Assembly: GCA_018524725.1 (NCBI GenBank)
Contig: JAEUWP010000330.1
Coordinates: 1-64,000 of the forward strand
Origin: Podaxis mareebaensis
Lineage: Eukaryota > Basidiomycota > Agaricomycetes > Agaricales > Agaricaceae
Direction of reading: 5' to 3'
DNA: 64,000 bases
Numbering within the stretch: position 1 is the first letter of the stretch; every line of letters starts with the position of its first letter. The translations under genes and the position numbers were made by a program. Below are positions 21,501-32,491 of the stretch, one piece after another. The notes under the pieces are model-generated. The model was not told the origin of the DNA, ran no database searches, and saw only the letters and a list, made by a program, of their open reading frames with translations.

Positions 21501-24500
21501 CGGGTGTATTCCCAGAGAACTTCAAGTTCAAGCTCAAGAATGGCAAGGCTATTCCGTTCTCGTATCCTTGCACCATGCTCAACCACCTGGTCCATGCTAA
21601 ATTCACCAACCATCAGTACCATGATCTCGATCCCGAGACGGGCGAATACAAGGTTCACAGCGAGAACTCTATCTTCTTTGAGTTAGACGGACCTTACAAG
21701 GCGATGATTCTGCCGTCGTCAAAGGAGGAGGATAAGCTGTTGAAGAAACGTTATGCTGTCTTCAACGACGATGGTTCACTCGCGGAATTGAAGGGCTTCG
21801 AGGTCAAACGACGTGGAGAGCTGCAGTTGATCAAGATCTTCCAATCCCAAATCTTCGAAAAATTCCTCCTCGGCACCACGACCCAGGAATGTTACGCTGC
21901 TGTAGCACAAGTTGCAGACCAGTGGCTTGACGTGCTGTACAGTCATGCGGAGACCCTTAGCGATGAGGAGTTGATTGATCTCATTGCCGAGAACCGCAGT
22001 ATGTCGAAGACGTTGGCGGAATATGGTGGTCAGAAGTCGACGTCCATCAGCACTGCGCGACGCTTGGCCGAATTCTTGGGAGATCAGATGGTGAAGGACA
22101 AAGGTTTGGCCTGCAAGTTCATCATCTCCGCCAAGCCTTTCGGTTCACCCGTTACTGAGCGTGCCGTCCCGGTTGCGATCTTCTCTGCTGAAGAAAGTGT
22201 TAAACGAGTTTATCTTCGGAAGTGGTTGAAGGACAATAGTCTTGTCAACTTTGACCTGCGTTCGATTCTTGACTGGGACTACTATATTGAACGGTTGGGC
22301 TCTGTCATACAAAAGCTTATCACCATCCCTGCTGCAATGCAAAAAGTCGCCAATCCCGTTCCACGTATTGCCCATCCCGACTGGTTGCACCGAAGAATTC
22401 TCAAGACGACGGAGAAATTCAAGCAGAACAAAGTGACCGACTTCTTCAACAAGAAGATAGACGCCGGGGAGTCACAAAACCCTCCGCCGATGGATATTGA
22501 GGATTTCGGCGGAGAAGTTGCGAAAGCTGACAAGCCGCGCATCGCCGCCGTGAGACGCAAGGTCACCCGTCAGCAGACGCCAGAAGAAGAGGAACCAGAG
22601 GATGTTCCCGTTCCCAATCCGAACATCAATTATTCTGCGTGGATCAAAGCAATGCGACCGCGTTGGAAACGGAGGAGAGAGTTAGGCATGGGAGGAGATA
22701 GCGGTAGTTCCACTGTTGTCCCAACGATGTTCAAGGGTGTCAAGGTTCGAACGAGGAACCGTTGGAATATCGTCCAGATCCGGCCAAGTCCCACCCCTGG
22801 TCGCTTCGTCCTTTGGTTGTCCATCGATTCCGACTTGGTATCGGTACCCATCCGCATTCCCCGCGAGTTCTACATTCATATGAAGACACCCCGAGAAGAT
22901 CTTTTCCTACCGGGCTACTACCACTACGAGAAGGTCACTCGCAGTCTACCTCATGAACTCCCATGTGTCAACCTCTATAAAGTGACAGTTCGCGAGGACG
23001 TCTATCACGAGATCCGGGAACACTTCATCGATCTTACGAATGACCCAAATGTTGACGGCGTGTACGAGCAACAGGTGAGCTCACACAAACTTCTAAGAGC
23101 ACATAAGCTTCATAGGTATTGCAGGTACCACTTGCACTTCGAGCGATTCTGAAACTTGGCAAGACGTGTTCTGCGGAGGACCCAAGTCTTACGTTGACTC
23201 GGGCACAAACTACTGGCTTCGACCTGGAACAACTAGATCGATCCAATCCGTCGACCTCCCGCCAGCCCTATATGGATGGTGGATCCTGCAAGCACATCTT
23301 TCTCTATCACGCATGCTCAGCAAACGCCCCGCTCCACGTCTTTGCTCTCTTTTTGCCCAATGGATCCGTCAAGCTGCACATTGTCGACCCTGCCACCCGC
23401 CGTCAAGCGATTCCACGTCTGCAAGAGCAATATACCACCCAACTGCGCCAGTTCAAAGAGCGATACGACGAACCTCGATCTTACAGATACCCTGAAGCCT
23501 TGGAAATCTCAACTGCATATCACAGCAACGACATCACGGCCTTGAAAGCGATTTCCCGCGAATTGGGTCTACTCGAGGACAAATCCTTCATAGTTGTCAT
23601 CTCATCGAGCAAAGAGGACTCATACTTTGACCAACACCTTCCCAAACTCGCGAAGTTCCCCGTCTTGTCGATGCCCAAGGCTAGGGCATCGCACACCCTC
23701 GACGTCTTCCCGTGGCAAACCCATGTCGCGTCGAAACTGATGACCCGCTACCTGACGATGGGCAGCTGGATTGATCGCCTGGTCAACCTTGCAGACTACT
23801 ATGATATTCCAATAGGACATATTGAGGGTGACCAGCCACTTTACTGCATCGATGTCAACTTTGCCAGGAAACTGGTCCAGCAGGATGTCGTTTTGTGGTG
23901 GTCCTCTGGTGAGCGGCCAGACCTGGGAGGCATTGAGAACGACACACGCTCTTCCGAAGACTTCCCCGAAACTGAATTCACGAATCCCGGAGTCTATTCC
24001 AACGTCTGCCTTGAGGTCACGCTCAGGAATCTAGCCGTGAATAGTGTCCTGCAATCCCAGTTGGTCAATGAATTGGAGGGGAGTGGAGGTTCAACAGCAT
24101 TCGACTCCGTATCGCACACCCTAAACGAGTACTCCAAGGCAGATAACCAGCGAGATCTGACATTGGCAGAATCTCAAGTGTCTGCTCAAACTTTTGGCAT
24201 CCTCCGGTCCATGCTCAAAGTTTGGCTCCTTGACAAGATCCGTGGAGACTTCGAAAGCCCAGCGACGCTCGCAGTAGATCACTTTTGGCGATGGGTCAGT
24301 TCGAGCACTTCCGGCTTGTATGATCCCACAATTCACCGCTTTATTCACGGCCTGATGCGCAAGACGTTCATCCAGATGATTGCTGAGTTCAGACGCCTTG
24401 GCTCAACGATCGTTTATGCCGACTTCAGTGGCATTCTGCTCGCCACTTCAAAACCTCCCGGTACTGCATATGCATATGCCACCTATATCACTACCGCCGT

Positions 24501-25602
24501 CACCTCGAACGAACTCTTCCAACACATTTATCTCAATACCGAAAGGTTCTACGACTTCCTTATCTTCATGGACCGAGCGAACATGGCAGCTGTTCACTGC
24601 GAGAACCCCTTGTCGACCGAACCGTCGAAACGCCTTTCCCTTGAAATGCGGTGGAACATTCAACAGTTCCTGCCACCAGCCATCCAAAAGGATTTCGACC
24701 TCACAATTCAGTATTATTTAGTCGAACTTTTCCAGATTAAACAGAAGACCAATGCGATAGCGAGGAAACCTCTACGGGTCCTAGAGAACGGAGCTCCTGA
24801 CAACACCCAACAGGATACGGCCAAGGCGAATGAGTCAGAAGCCATTACGAACTTCATCGCTCATAAATTGACTCGTAAACTCCTCAAAACGGTTGGATCC
24901 ATACAAGAACGTTACCGCGAAGCCATGACCGACCCTGACATTGCCAAGGATTTTGAGTTCCCTACTCTTCCCGGGGGCTATCTCCACTTCGATAATCCCC
25001 CACTCGAATTTGTCAAGTCTGTATGCGAGGTCTTTTCCCTTGCCAAAGCTTTTGACGTCGAGGTCCGCTTGATGAAACGAAGCCTTCTAGAGTTAGTGGG
25101 CATTCGAGAATTTGCTAGCGAAGCAGCATTCAAGAATCCTTGCGAGCCACTCAAGCTATCAAATGTGCCTTGCTCTCATTGTGATGTCCTTCGCGACTTC
25201 GATTTCTGCCGAGACCCAGATCTAGGAGCTAGTGGTCAAGCCGCTGTGCCCAAGTGGTACTGTTCGAGCTGCAACGGAGAGTATGATCGGGTGGCGATCG
25301 AGTTCATGTTGATAGGGGTCGCGCATGCGATAGAAACCAGTTTCGCACAACAGGACCTTCGATGCCCCAAATGCAAACAGATCCGTTCAGATAACCTGTC
25401 CCGACATTGTCAATGTTCGGGATCATACCTTTATACATCGAGCAAGACGGACGCTCGTCGCAAGCTTCGCACCATGGTCAATATTGCTATCTTCTATAAT
25501 TTGCCTCGTCTTAAGGTGTGCCCTTTTCCCCCGACCTGCGTCTCTACGGTTACTAACCAGCTATTGCAGGAATGTTCACAAACACTGCTCGCAAGTTGGT
25601 AA
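18538..25602 (+). CDS. POL2: DNA polymerase epsilon catalytic subunit
   Basis: Leading-strand replicative polymerase. My model has eight exons (18538-18828, 18877-19002, 19046 or 19049-19759, 19810-20126, 20180-20360, 20414-23074, 23125-25515, 25570-25602), about 2237 residues; yeast Pol2 is 2222. The N-terminus has RG-rich repeats. Proofreading motifs are visible: ExoI FDIETT (near 311), ExoII NGDFFD (near 400), Exo[11 protein letters not shown] (near 499). The polymerase active site has motif A DVAAMYPN (near 661), motif [11 protein letters not shown] (near 847) and motif [11 protein letters not shown] (near 898), the last being the epsilon-type form. A Cys cluster [13 protein letters not shown] follows motif A, as in the family's iron-sulfur site. 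The C-terminal half is the inactive polymerase fold ending in two Cys pairs sets (CSHC...CSSC near 2113, CPKC...CQC near 2176), used to hold the accessory subunits. All key residues are present. Confidence 0.97.
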
Positions 25603-25665
25603 TCGCTATCGTCGCATGAATTTTCTTGTCTAGTTGTAATCACACTCAATCCGATATACAAAGAT

Positions 25666-26769
25666 AGATACCCTTTATCGATCATGTATCTTATGTCAAC
25701 AATATCTATGGAACCTACTTAGGCTCTCGAAGCGAGAACACGGGTAGAAGTCCAAAAAGACAACCAAGATGTCACATCCTCGTGTCCAAGCTGTTGTAGG
25801 TTCGAAAGAGCTGGTACAATAGCCTCTGCTCGGGCAGTTGAAAGCCGAGGAAAGCCGAAAGCCTCACCATCTTCAGAATTATGTGACTTGCTGACTGATA
25901 GAAATCTAACAGTTGAAGCGTCGAAGCGGGTAGCCTATTGGAAGTTTTGGCCGACTCTTCTAGGGCATGTAACCATTCCCTGTAAGGCACAAGAGGGATT
26001 TTCAAGGCTTTCAATACCGGGCCCATCACCTCCGTCCACGCTACTGGGTTTGGGTGTACAAGGTGCAAAAAGGAGAACGGACTCGAGCGCATTCTTGCGA
26101 AGACTTTGGCTGCTAGATGCACGGGAACCCAAGATACGCACTGCGCGCACGGGTAAACCTCAGGAGGAACTAGTTAAGTGAGCATGCACTCACGCCGGGG
26201 ATATCAGGGAGACACCCTAAGGTCTGTGCTGTCTGCACTACGCCTACCACCCATTCACTCGGACGCAAGAATCCATTCCTTGCGCCACTGAGCTGACCAA
26301 TGCGTACGATGACAGGTTTGAACGACGTCTGCTGAGCCACATGATCCAAAACCCGTTCTGCAACCCATTTGGATTCCGAGTAACCCGAACCAACAGCTAT
26401 TTTCACGTCGGGCAGAGCCTCTTCAGGTACTGTTCCATTCTTCCAATCTACATTCATTCCGAGTTAATAAGCTCCGTGACATCGGCGATGCAAGCTTCCA
26501 GCAGCTTACTTCTGACGGCTCCAATGGAACTTGCAAACACGAGGTGTGGAGGTCTCTCTCGGAGGAGACGATAAACAGAGGTCAATTAGAGCTCTTGTTC
26601 CAGCGATTAAAGGTTCAGTGGAAGAAATTGAGATGTTAAAGTCCACAAGCCAGGCTGTTCCGAGACATACCAGTTCAGCAAAATGTGTGGCAGAACTTGG
26701 AGGGAGCCGCTTACCGACGTGCAAGATGCTGGTTATGCTATCTCGAACTTCTTCATATTACTCGCTCGT
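25666..26769 (-). pseudogene. Truncated duplicate of the adenylate-forming reductase 3' end
   Basis: Direct duplicate of 32429-33546 with scattered substitutions. It encodes the last part of the NAD-binding reductase domain (VGSGYSESKWVAERVL, then HLAAKVFARM) but has no adenylation or carrier parts. A TCAG deletion near 25890, where the intact gene has one extra TCAG unit, shifts the frame and replaces the C-terminus. Similarity stops abruptly at 26769 (CTCGCTCGT). It lies just downstream of POL2 in the opposite orientation. A dead fragment made by segmental duplication. Confidence 0.85.
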
Positions 26770-26988
26770 GGTTAATTTTTGGTGTGTCTCATTGTTGCTT
26801 TTCTATGATGATTTACATGTATATATACATTCAGTATGTTGGCAATCCTTGTATACCCTGGAATGATTGTATAGTCACAAATCCTTTTGTACCTTGCAAA
26901 ATAGCTTCCAGAAACATGGACTTTTGTGGTATTTAGTATATTTTAGTGTATGTATTGACTGTTCTGAGTATATATAGTTTCAGCCTTT

Positions 26989-28537
26989 TTGCTGATGCAG
27001 ATCAGCACAACCACCCAACTCAAGATCACTGAATCCAAAGAGCAAATCTGGTTGCTCAGGATTGAAAATAGTTGCCAGAAGAATGATCTTGCAGTGCTGG
27101 GAGTCAAGAATGTGAAAACCAAAAAGAAAACTCAGCAGGAGATTCCCAAGAAGGACAACAATGTTGGCAATCATGCTCCTCAGTTTACTCTTACCAATGA
27201 GCTCTCTCTTGATTGTTCTGTGTTTGGTGTTCCAAAGCCTGCTGAAAACTTGATGTTTCCCAATTGATATTCCTCTGTGAAATCTAGAATCATTCGATAA
27301 ACTGCTGAGCTATATGAAGCCCTTCCTTCCCACATGCATCTACTATTGGAATCTTTGCCAGGTTTCCAAGACCAGGTGAGTGCAGCTGTGAGGCATCCCA
27401 GTCTTATCCTCACTATCCTTGCCCCAAGTTTCTTGCAGCACAGGAAGCAATCCATCATACCTACTGGTCCATCCTGCAGAAATCAGCCCTATGGCTGTTC
27501 AAACACTCATTGGCAACCATCTACAATGCAAAGAATGGTCCTGCACATGCCCAAGAATTTCAGCACCTACTTGTCTCATTTCCAGGCAGTCCCCACTACC
27601 ATGTAATCATCTTCAAAAATAATCAGTTCAACCTCAAGACCATATTCAAAGTTCTTGTTATCACATATGTATGTACATTTACTGATGTATTGTTGACCAT
27701 CACATTCCAACTCTGATATTGATCCTCTTCTCACCACCAGGTTCACCGGGTCCTTGTTTTCAATGCAGGTTCATTGGAGGATGAGTCTGGATCTAGCGAG
27801 GTTGCAGCAAATAGCAAAGGCGTGCTTTGGGGTCTCACGTACTGCACCCCAGGCAGTATTGCTCTTGCTGTCATTGCAGTATGACTTTTGCTTAACTCCC
27901 ACCTACTCAAGTCACTGATCCTAGGTCAGACCATCTTCTTACATTCTGCTGATACATCCTTCGATACAGTCGGGGCACAATCAAAAATCGATTATGAAGA
28001 GGCCTTTCATTTCTACGAAGCATTCCTCATCCATGGCATGCAGAGGAACAGCGAGACTATATTGGAGCTATTCAAGTGGTACAACGACATTGTATTTGCG
28101 ACTGGGAAGCCGAAAACCCCGCGGATGGTCGAAGAGGACTTGACCGAAGCGGCGAAGCCTTGGAACAACTAGACATTGTCGATGAAGAGGAAGCCGACGC
28201 CAATACTACGGGATCGAGTCGGCAGGAAGCAACTCGTTCTAATGACCCATTCAACTCACCTCAGCGCACCTCTCCTCCACCTACATCCCACAATGAGCCC
28301 ACCAACAGTCCTCTTCTGCAAGATCCAGCTCCAATCCCACCAGCGTCAAGCCTTCTCCCAACTGTGCAGGCCCAACAGAACACCGAAGACGACGGAGGTA
28401 ATCCAGAGCTCAACGTCGATGACGGCCGTCAAAATCGAGGTCGTGGTCGTGGTCGAGGTTGCGGTAAACCCCAGGTAGCTGCTGCTCCTGCTGTGGGCCC
28501 ACATCGGTCACGGAGGACACCGGCAGCTGGGTCAGGA
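26989..28537 (+). pseudogene. DUF6698-like basidiomycete-specific gene, probably decayed
   Basis: Pieces in several frames recall a protein family expanded in agaricomycetes: ELYEALPSHMHLLLESLPGF (about 27308), NSKGVLWGLTYCTPGSIALA (about 27817, the hallmark block), then after a plausible intron HSADTSFDTVGAQSKIDYEE and ILELFKWYNDIVF to 28100. Downstream, another frame gives a Pro/Ser-rich tail ending in RGRGRGRG repeats (to 28537). Stops interrupt the 5' part, which is CpG-poor, while the 3' part has normal CpG content. I could not make one open model. The family name is from memory of the block pattern, so treat it as tentative. Confidence 0.42.
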
Positions 28538-28897
28538 TGATTTCTGACCCTTATCTCAACAGATAGCACTGTACATTTGGTTTTTATTACACTGGGGCTT
28601 GAGAGACGTACATTATCTCTGAAATAATATTCCTATTCATGAGCTATATCCCTGCAGGGGCTTGAGAGACATATAGAAGGCGAGGAACGACGAAGAGAGG
28701 ATGTGGGGAACAGAAAAGGGACGACCCGGACAACGCCCGAGCTCAACCCCGTTTAGACACGATTGCATCACCGATTCGTCGGATGTCGTGCCTGTTTAAT
28801 CGAGCGGGAACGGCCAACCGGCCGTTCCCCGTTGAAGTCCGTTTGAACGGGATTGATCTTGGTACGGAAAGTTCCGACAAGGAGGGTGCGAGCGGAC
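28538..28897. other. Intergenic before transposon element 2
   Basis: No gene recognised. The phrase GGGGCTTGAGAGAC(G/A)TA occurs twice (near 28594 and 28656), an imperfect local direct repeat. Confidence 0.5.
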
Positions 28898-29593
28898 AGG
28901 ACCCCCGAAAATTGGGGGGTATCCCTGATCAAATTCGGATAGAAATATGAAGATTTCTCGGAAACCCTCCGCACATTTTCGGATAAAAATTGCGGAACTT
29001 TGGGTTGAAACCCTCCTTTGAGTTCCGGATAAGACCTTGGTCTCCGGAGGGTACCCTGTTAAAATGCGGATAAAATTTCCTGTGTGGGCGGGCACCAGCC
29101 ACGGGCAGGACCCGGGTCCGAATGTTGGCCCTCTGTTCCGAAACGTAGCTGCTAGCTGCTGATTACAGACAGTTTTCATCCTACTTGTGGGCATTATTTA
29201 CTGTTTTGAAATCCACTCCCATCGAAGCGCCCACTACTCACAGGATTTCTTACGATTGCCTTCGAAGACCTTCAGATTAAGTTCATGCTTAGACAAGTTA
29301 TGGTAAAAGAGCTTCATCAGCGGTTGAAGAACTAGAACACCACTCTCACATCATTTTATCTACAAAATCATTCTGATCTGCTTTCAGGCGAAAAAAAAAA
29401 AGTGGTTTGCACACTGCCCGAAAGCGAAAAATCAGCACTAGGCCCTTAAGCGCCCGGACCCTGTTGCAAAATCCGGATAAAACATGGGTGGCCGGGGAGC
29501 CCTGATTTTTTTCCGGATAAAAATCTCAGAATTTCGTGCGGATAAAAACCTCCAAACTCAGATCAGGGTTCCCCCCCTATTTTCGGGGGTCCT
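28898..29593. mobile_element. Non-autonomous DNA transposon, element 2 (8-bp TSD)
   Basis: Same termini as element 1 (AGGACCCCCGAAAAT...ATTTTCGGGGGTCCT), bounded by a perfect 8-bp duplication GAGCGGAC (28890-28897 and 29594-29601). Subterminal GGATAAAA repeats are conserved on both sides. The inside is shorter (696 against 1029 bp): most of the passenger ORF is missing, with only its 3' end recognisable. It sits 82 bp upstream of the Crinkler-type start codon, so it may contribute to that promoter. Confidence 0.9.
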
Positions 29594-29675
29594 GAGCGGA
29601 CCCTTGAATTTTAAACTCTGATCCGGCTTTTTGTTCGTGAGCGAAGGTGGCGTTTACTTCTTGGCTTTCCCAACC

Positions 29676-30854
29676 ATGGCAGAGACCATCTCGATTAATT
29701 GCCTTCTTCATGGCGAAGGCCCCAACGAGGGGTTTACTGTAAAGATCCAGGCAAACAAGAATATCAGCATCCTCAAACAGCGTATCAAAGACAAGAGGCA
29801 GCTCTTTGCAGCTGCAAAGGACATTCGACTCATCAAAGTGTCCCTTGCTCCCGACGAGGTCTCCAGGATGGCCGATCCCCTCGCAATTCCTGGCGCCCAA
29901 GAGCTTTCCCAACCTCTCGATCTGCTCGCGGACCACTTCCAGAACGTCAACATCAGGCATGTCCATGTTATCGCACTTCGCCCTGTTGGTGAGTGCCACC
30001 AATACTCCAGTCGCTTTAGGCTTCTGACCCGTCATTGCTTCTCGCGTTTGCTTCCCGCTTTCCCAACCATGGCAGAGACCATCTCAATTAATTGCCTTCT
30101 TGATGGTGACGACCCCAACAAGGGGTTTACTGTAGAGATCCAGGCGAACGAGAATATCAGCATCCTCAAACAGTGTATCAAATACGAGAGGCAGCTCTTT
30201 GTAGATGCAAGCGACATTCGACTCATCAAAGTGTCCCTTGCTCCCGACGAGGTCTCCAGGGTGGCCGATCCCCTCGCAATTCCTGGCGCCCAAGAGCTTT
30301 CCCGACCTCTCGATCTGCTCGCGGACCACTTCCAGAACGTCAACATCAGGCATATCCATGTTATCGCACTTCGCCCTGTTGGTGGGTGCCACCAATACTC
30401 CACTCGCTTTAGGCTTCTGACCCGTCATTGTTTCTCGCGTTTGCTTCTTGCTTTCCCAACCATGGCAGAGACCATCTCGATTAATTGCCTTCTTGATGGT
30501 GACGACCCCGACAAGGTCTTTACTGTAGAGATCCAGGCGAACGAGAATATCAGCATCCTCAAACAGTGTATCAAAGACAAGAGGCAGCTCTTTGCAGCTG
30601 CAAAGGACATTCGACTCATCAAAGTGTCCCTTGCTCCCGACGAGGTCTCCAGGGTGGCCGATCCCCTCGCAATTCCTGGCGCCCAAGAGCTTTCCCAACC
30701 TCTCGATCTGCTCGCGGACCACTTCCAGAACGTCAACATCAGGCATGTCCATGTTATCGCACTTCGCCCTGTTGGTGAGTGACACCAATATTCCGCTCGC
30801 TTTAGGCTTCTGACCCGTCATTGTTTCTCGTGTCTGATTGACAAATCCAGCACC
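29676..30854 (+). repeat. Three 393-bp tandem header repeats
   Basis: Units begin at ATGs 29676, 30069 and 30462, exactly 393 bp apart (131 codons, frame-preserving). Each includes the header coding part, a GT splice donor (GTGAGT at 29989, GTGGGT at 30382, GTGAGT at 30775) and the first part of the intron (TTTAGGCTTCTGACCCGTCA). The third unit diverges near 30835, where the true acceptor lies. Confidence 0.93.
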
Positions 30855-32403
30855 CCCAGCCGCCGCAAAGCTCAAACGACCTCGTAGTCTTGACGATGCA
30901 CTGCCGGAGGTGGCTGGTAAGTCAGGCTTCGTTCCCTTACTAATACACTGTCAACGACGAATAGTTCAGCCCGCAAGAAATACCTGAAGCAAGCTCACAA
31001 GACAAAATCACCATCCGCTGCGGCGCGATCCCCCGAAGCAATACGCAGAGCGCAGGCAAAATGCCCTCTCTACAATGGCAGACCCATCGATCTCACCGGC
31101 CCTCCGATCAGCATCTACGAACCCATTTTCGCCACCATAGATGACAAATTGCGTGACCTCAAATCCGTGAATGGGGACCCTCTCATTGAAGCCGTGACAA
31201 AATTAGTGGTGGACGTGAACAAAGTGTACGACAATGAGTCGAGCTATCAGGCGGGGACGGTTAAGTCCTTAGGCGCAGCCTTGGGTATCTCACTAACGGA
31301 ATTCGTTTCCACGGCGTCTGGGACGGAAAGAACAACCGAGAGCGATGGCCTGTGGAAGTGTAAACTCGCAGACGACTTGAGCGAGGCGATTGTAATTCAT
31401 GTGGAATGGAAACTCGAGCTTGGGATCGGCGGTGAAGGCCAACTGCAAAATGCTCTATGCCTGAGGAAGCAACTCACCGAAAGACAGGTAAGCTTATGAC
31501 TGTGTTTCTCGAATCGCCAGACTGACAACTGCGCAGTACAAGGGGGTCGTTAATTCATCATGTTGCCCATCGATCCTAATCACCATGGCTGGTCCATACA
31601 TATCCTTCGCCGGATTTCTTTTCGCGGAGGTGTGGATATCGCAGGCCTTCACACCCTGCCTACCACTGATATTGAAGCCAGGAATGGAGCAGGAACAAAT
31701 TCAGGAATTGTCCAAGTACTTTACGGTATTCAAGGAGGCCATAGGCAATCTCAAGGACAAATACTCGCGTGTCATGGTGCAAAACGACATGACACTTTCT
31801 ATGCTTCTCCCCCGACCGGAATACCTGCCAAATAAAGCGCCTCCAGAAGACCTCCAGTTCATCGAACGATTTAAATTCGAAGGGCTGCATTCTGACGACC
31901 ACATGTGTTATCTCTTCAAGGCTCAGTATGGGGACAAACCGGCGTTGGTCAAGTTTGGTGGCCGATACGGAGAAGACGCACACCGACTCCTTGCCAACGA
32001 GGGCCTCGCACCAGAACTCTATTTCTGCACCACCATTGCTGGAGGGCTCACCATGGCGGTTATGGAGGATTTGTCGGAAGCGCAACAGATGGGCAGAGTC
32101 TTTTGGAGAGCACAAATACCTCAACGAGTGTTCGACGACGTGAAACGTGCGGTTCAAATTCTCCATGCCAACAAGTTGGTGTTCGGCGACCTTCGACAGC
32201 CCAATATCCTGGTTACCCAACTCGCCGACGGCGTGTGGCGGACACAGTTGGTTGACTTTACTTGGGCAGGTACAGAGGGTGTTGTTCGCTATCCACATTA
32301 TGAGCTCAATCCTGAAATTAAATGGCACCCCGAGGTCCAAGTGGGTTGTTTAATTAAGCAGGAGCACGATTTGCACATGCTGGAGTTGTTGCAAAAATCT
32401 TGA
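29676..32403 (+). CDS. Crinkler-type (CR) protein: three ubiquitin-like headers, nuclease-like and kinase-like regions
   Basis: Exons 29676-30774, 30851-30916, 30970-31487, 31537-32403, about 849 residues. Exon 1 holds three tandem 131-codon copies of a header domain (each starts MAETISINCLL, contains FTVEIQANENISILKQ and DIRLIKVSLAPDE, ends HVIALRPVG), which has the pattern of the Crinkler N-terminal ubiquitin-like domain. A linker (APPAAAKLKRPRSLDDALPE) follows. Exon 3 carries HVEWKLELGIGGEGQLQNAL, resembling the E-x-K core of PD-(D/E)XK nucleases found in such proteins. Exon 4 has a degenerate kinase: VKFGG for the ATP lysine, GDLRQPNILV for the catalytic loop, DFTWAG for DFG. Headers plus nuclease and kinase define CR effectors of fungi and oomycetes, thought to act inside target-cell nuclei or in self-defence. 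Its role here is unknown. No signal peptide. Confidence 0.72.
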
Positions 32404-32491
32404 TCGCAGTTCACATACTTGGTCTAAGATACAAAGATAGACACCCTTTACCGATCATGTATCTTATGTCAACAATATCTATGGAATCTAC

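Noticed and set aside
25666..26769. A separate short reductase gene downstream of POL2
   Set aside because: It lacks adenylation and carrier parts, ends abruptly, and carries a 4-base deletion that shifts the frame against its intact copy.
30084..30875. A 263-codon antisense open frame across the Crinkler header repeats
   Set aside because: It mirrors the 393-bp repeats and exists because the sense frame lacks certain codons; the sense strand has the recognisable domain and splice sites.
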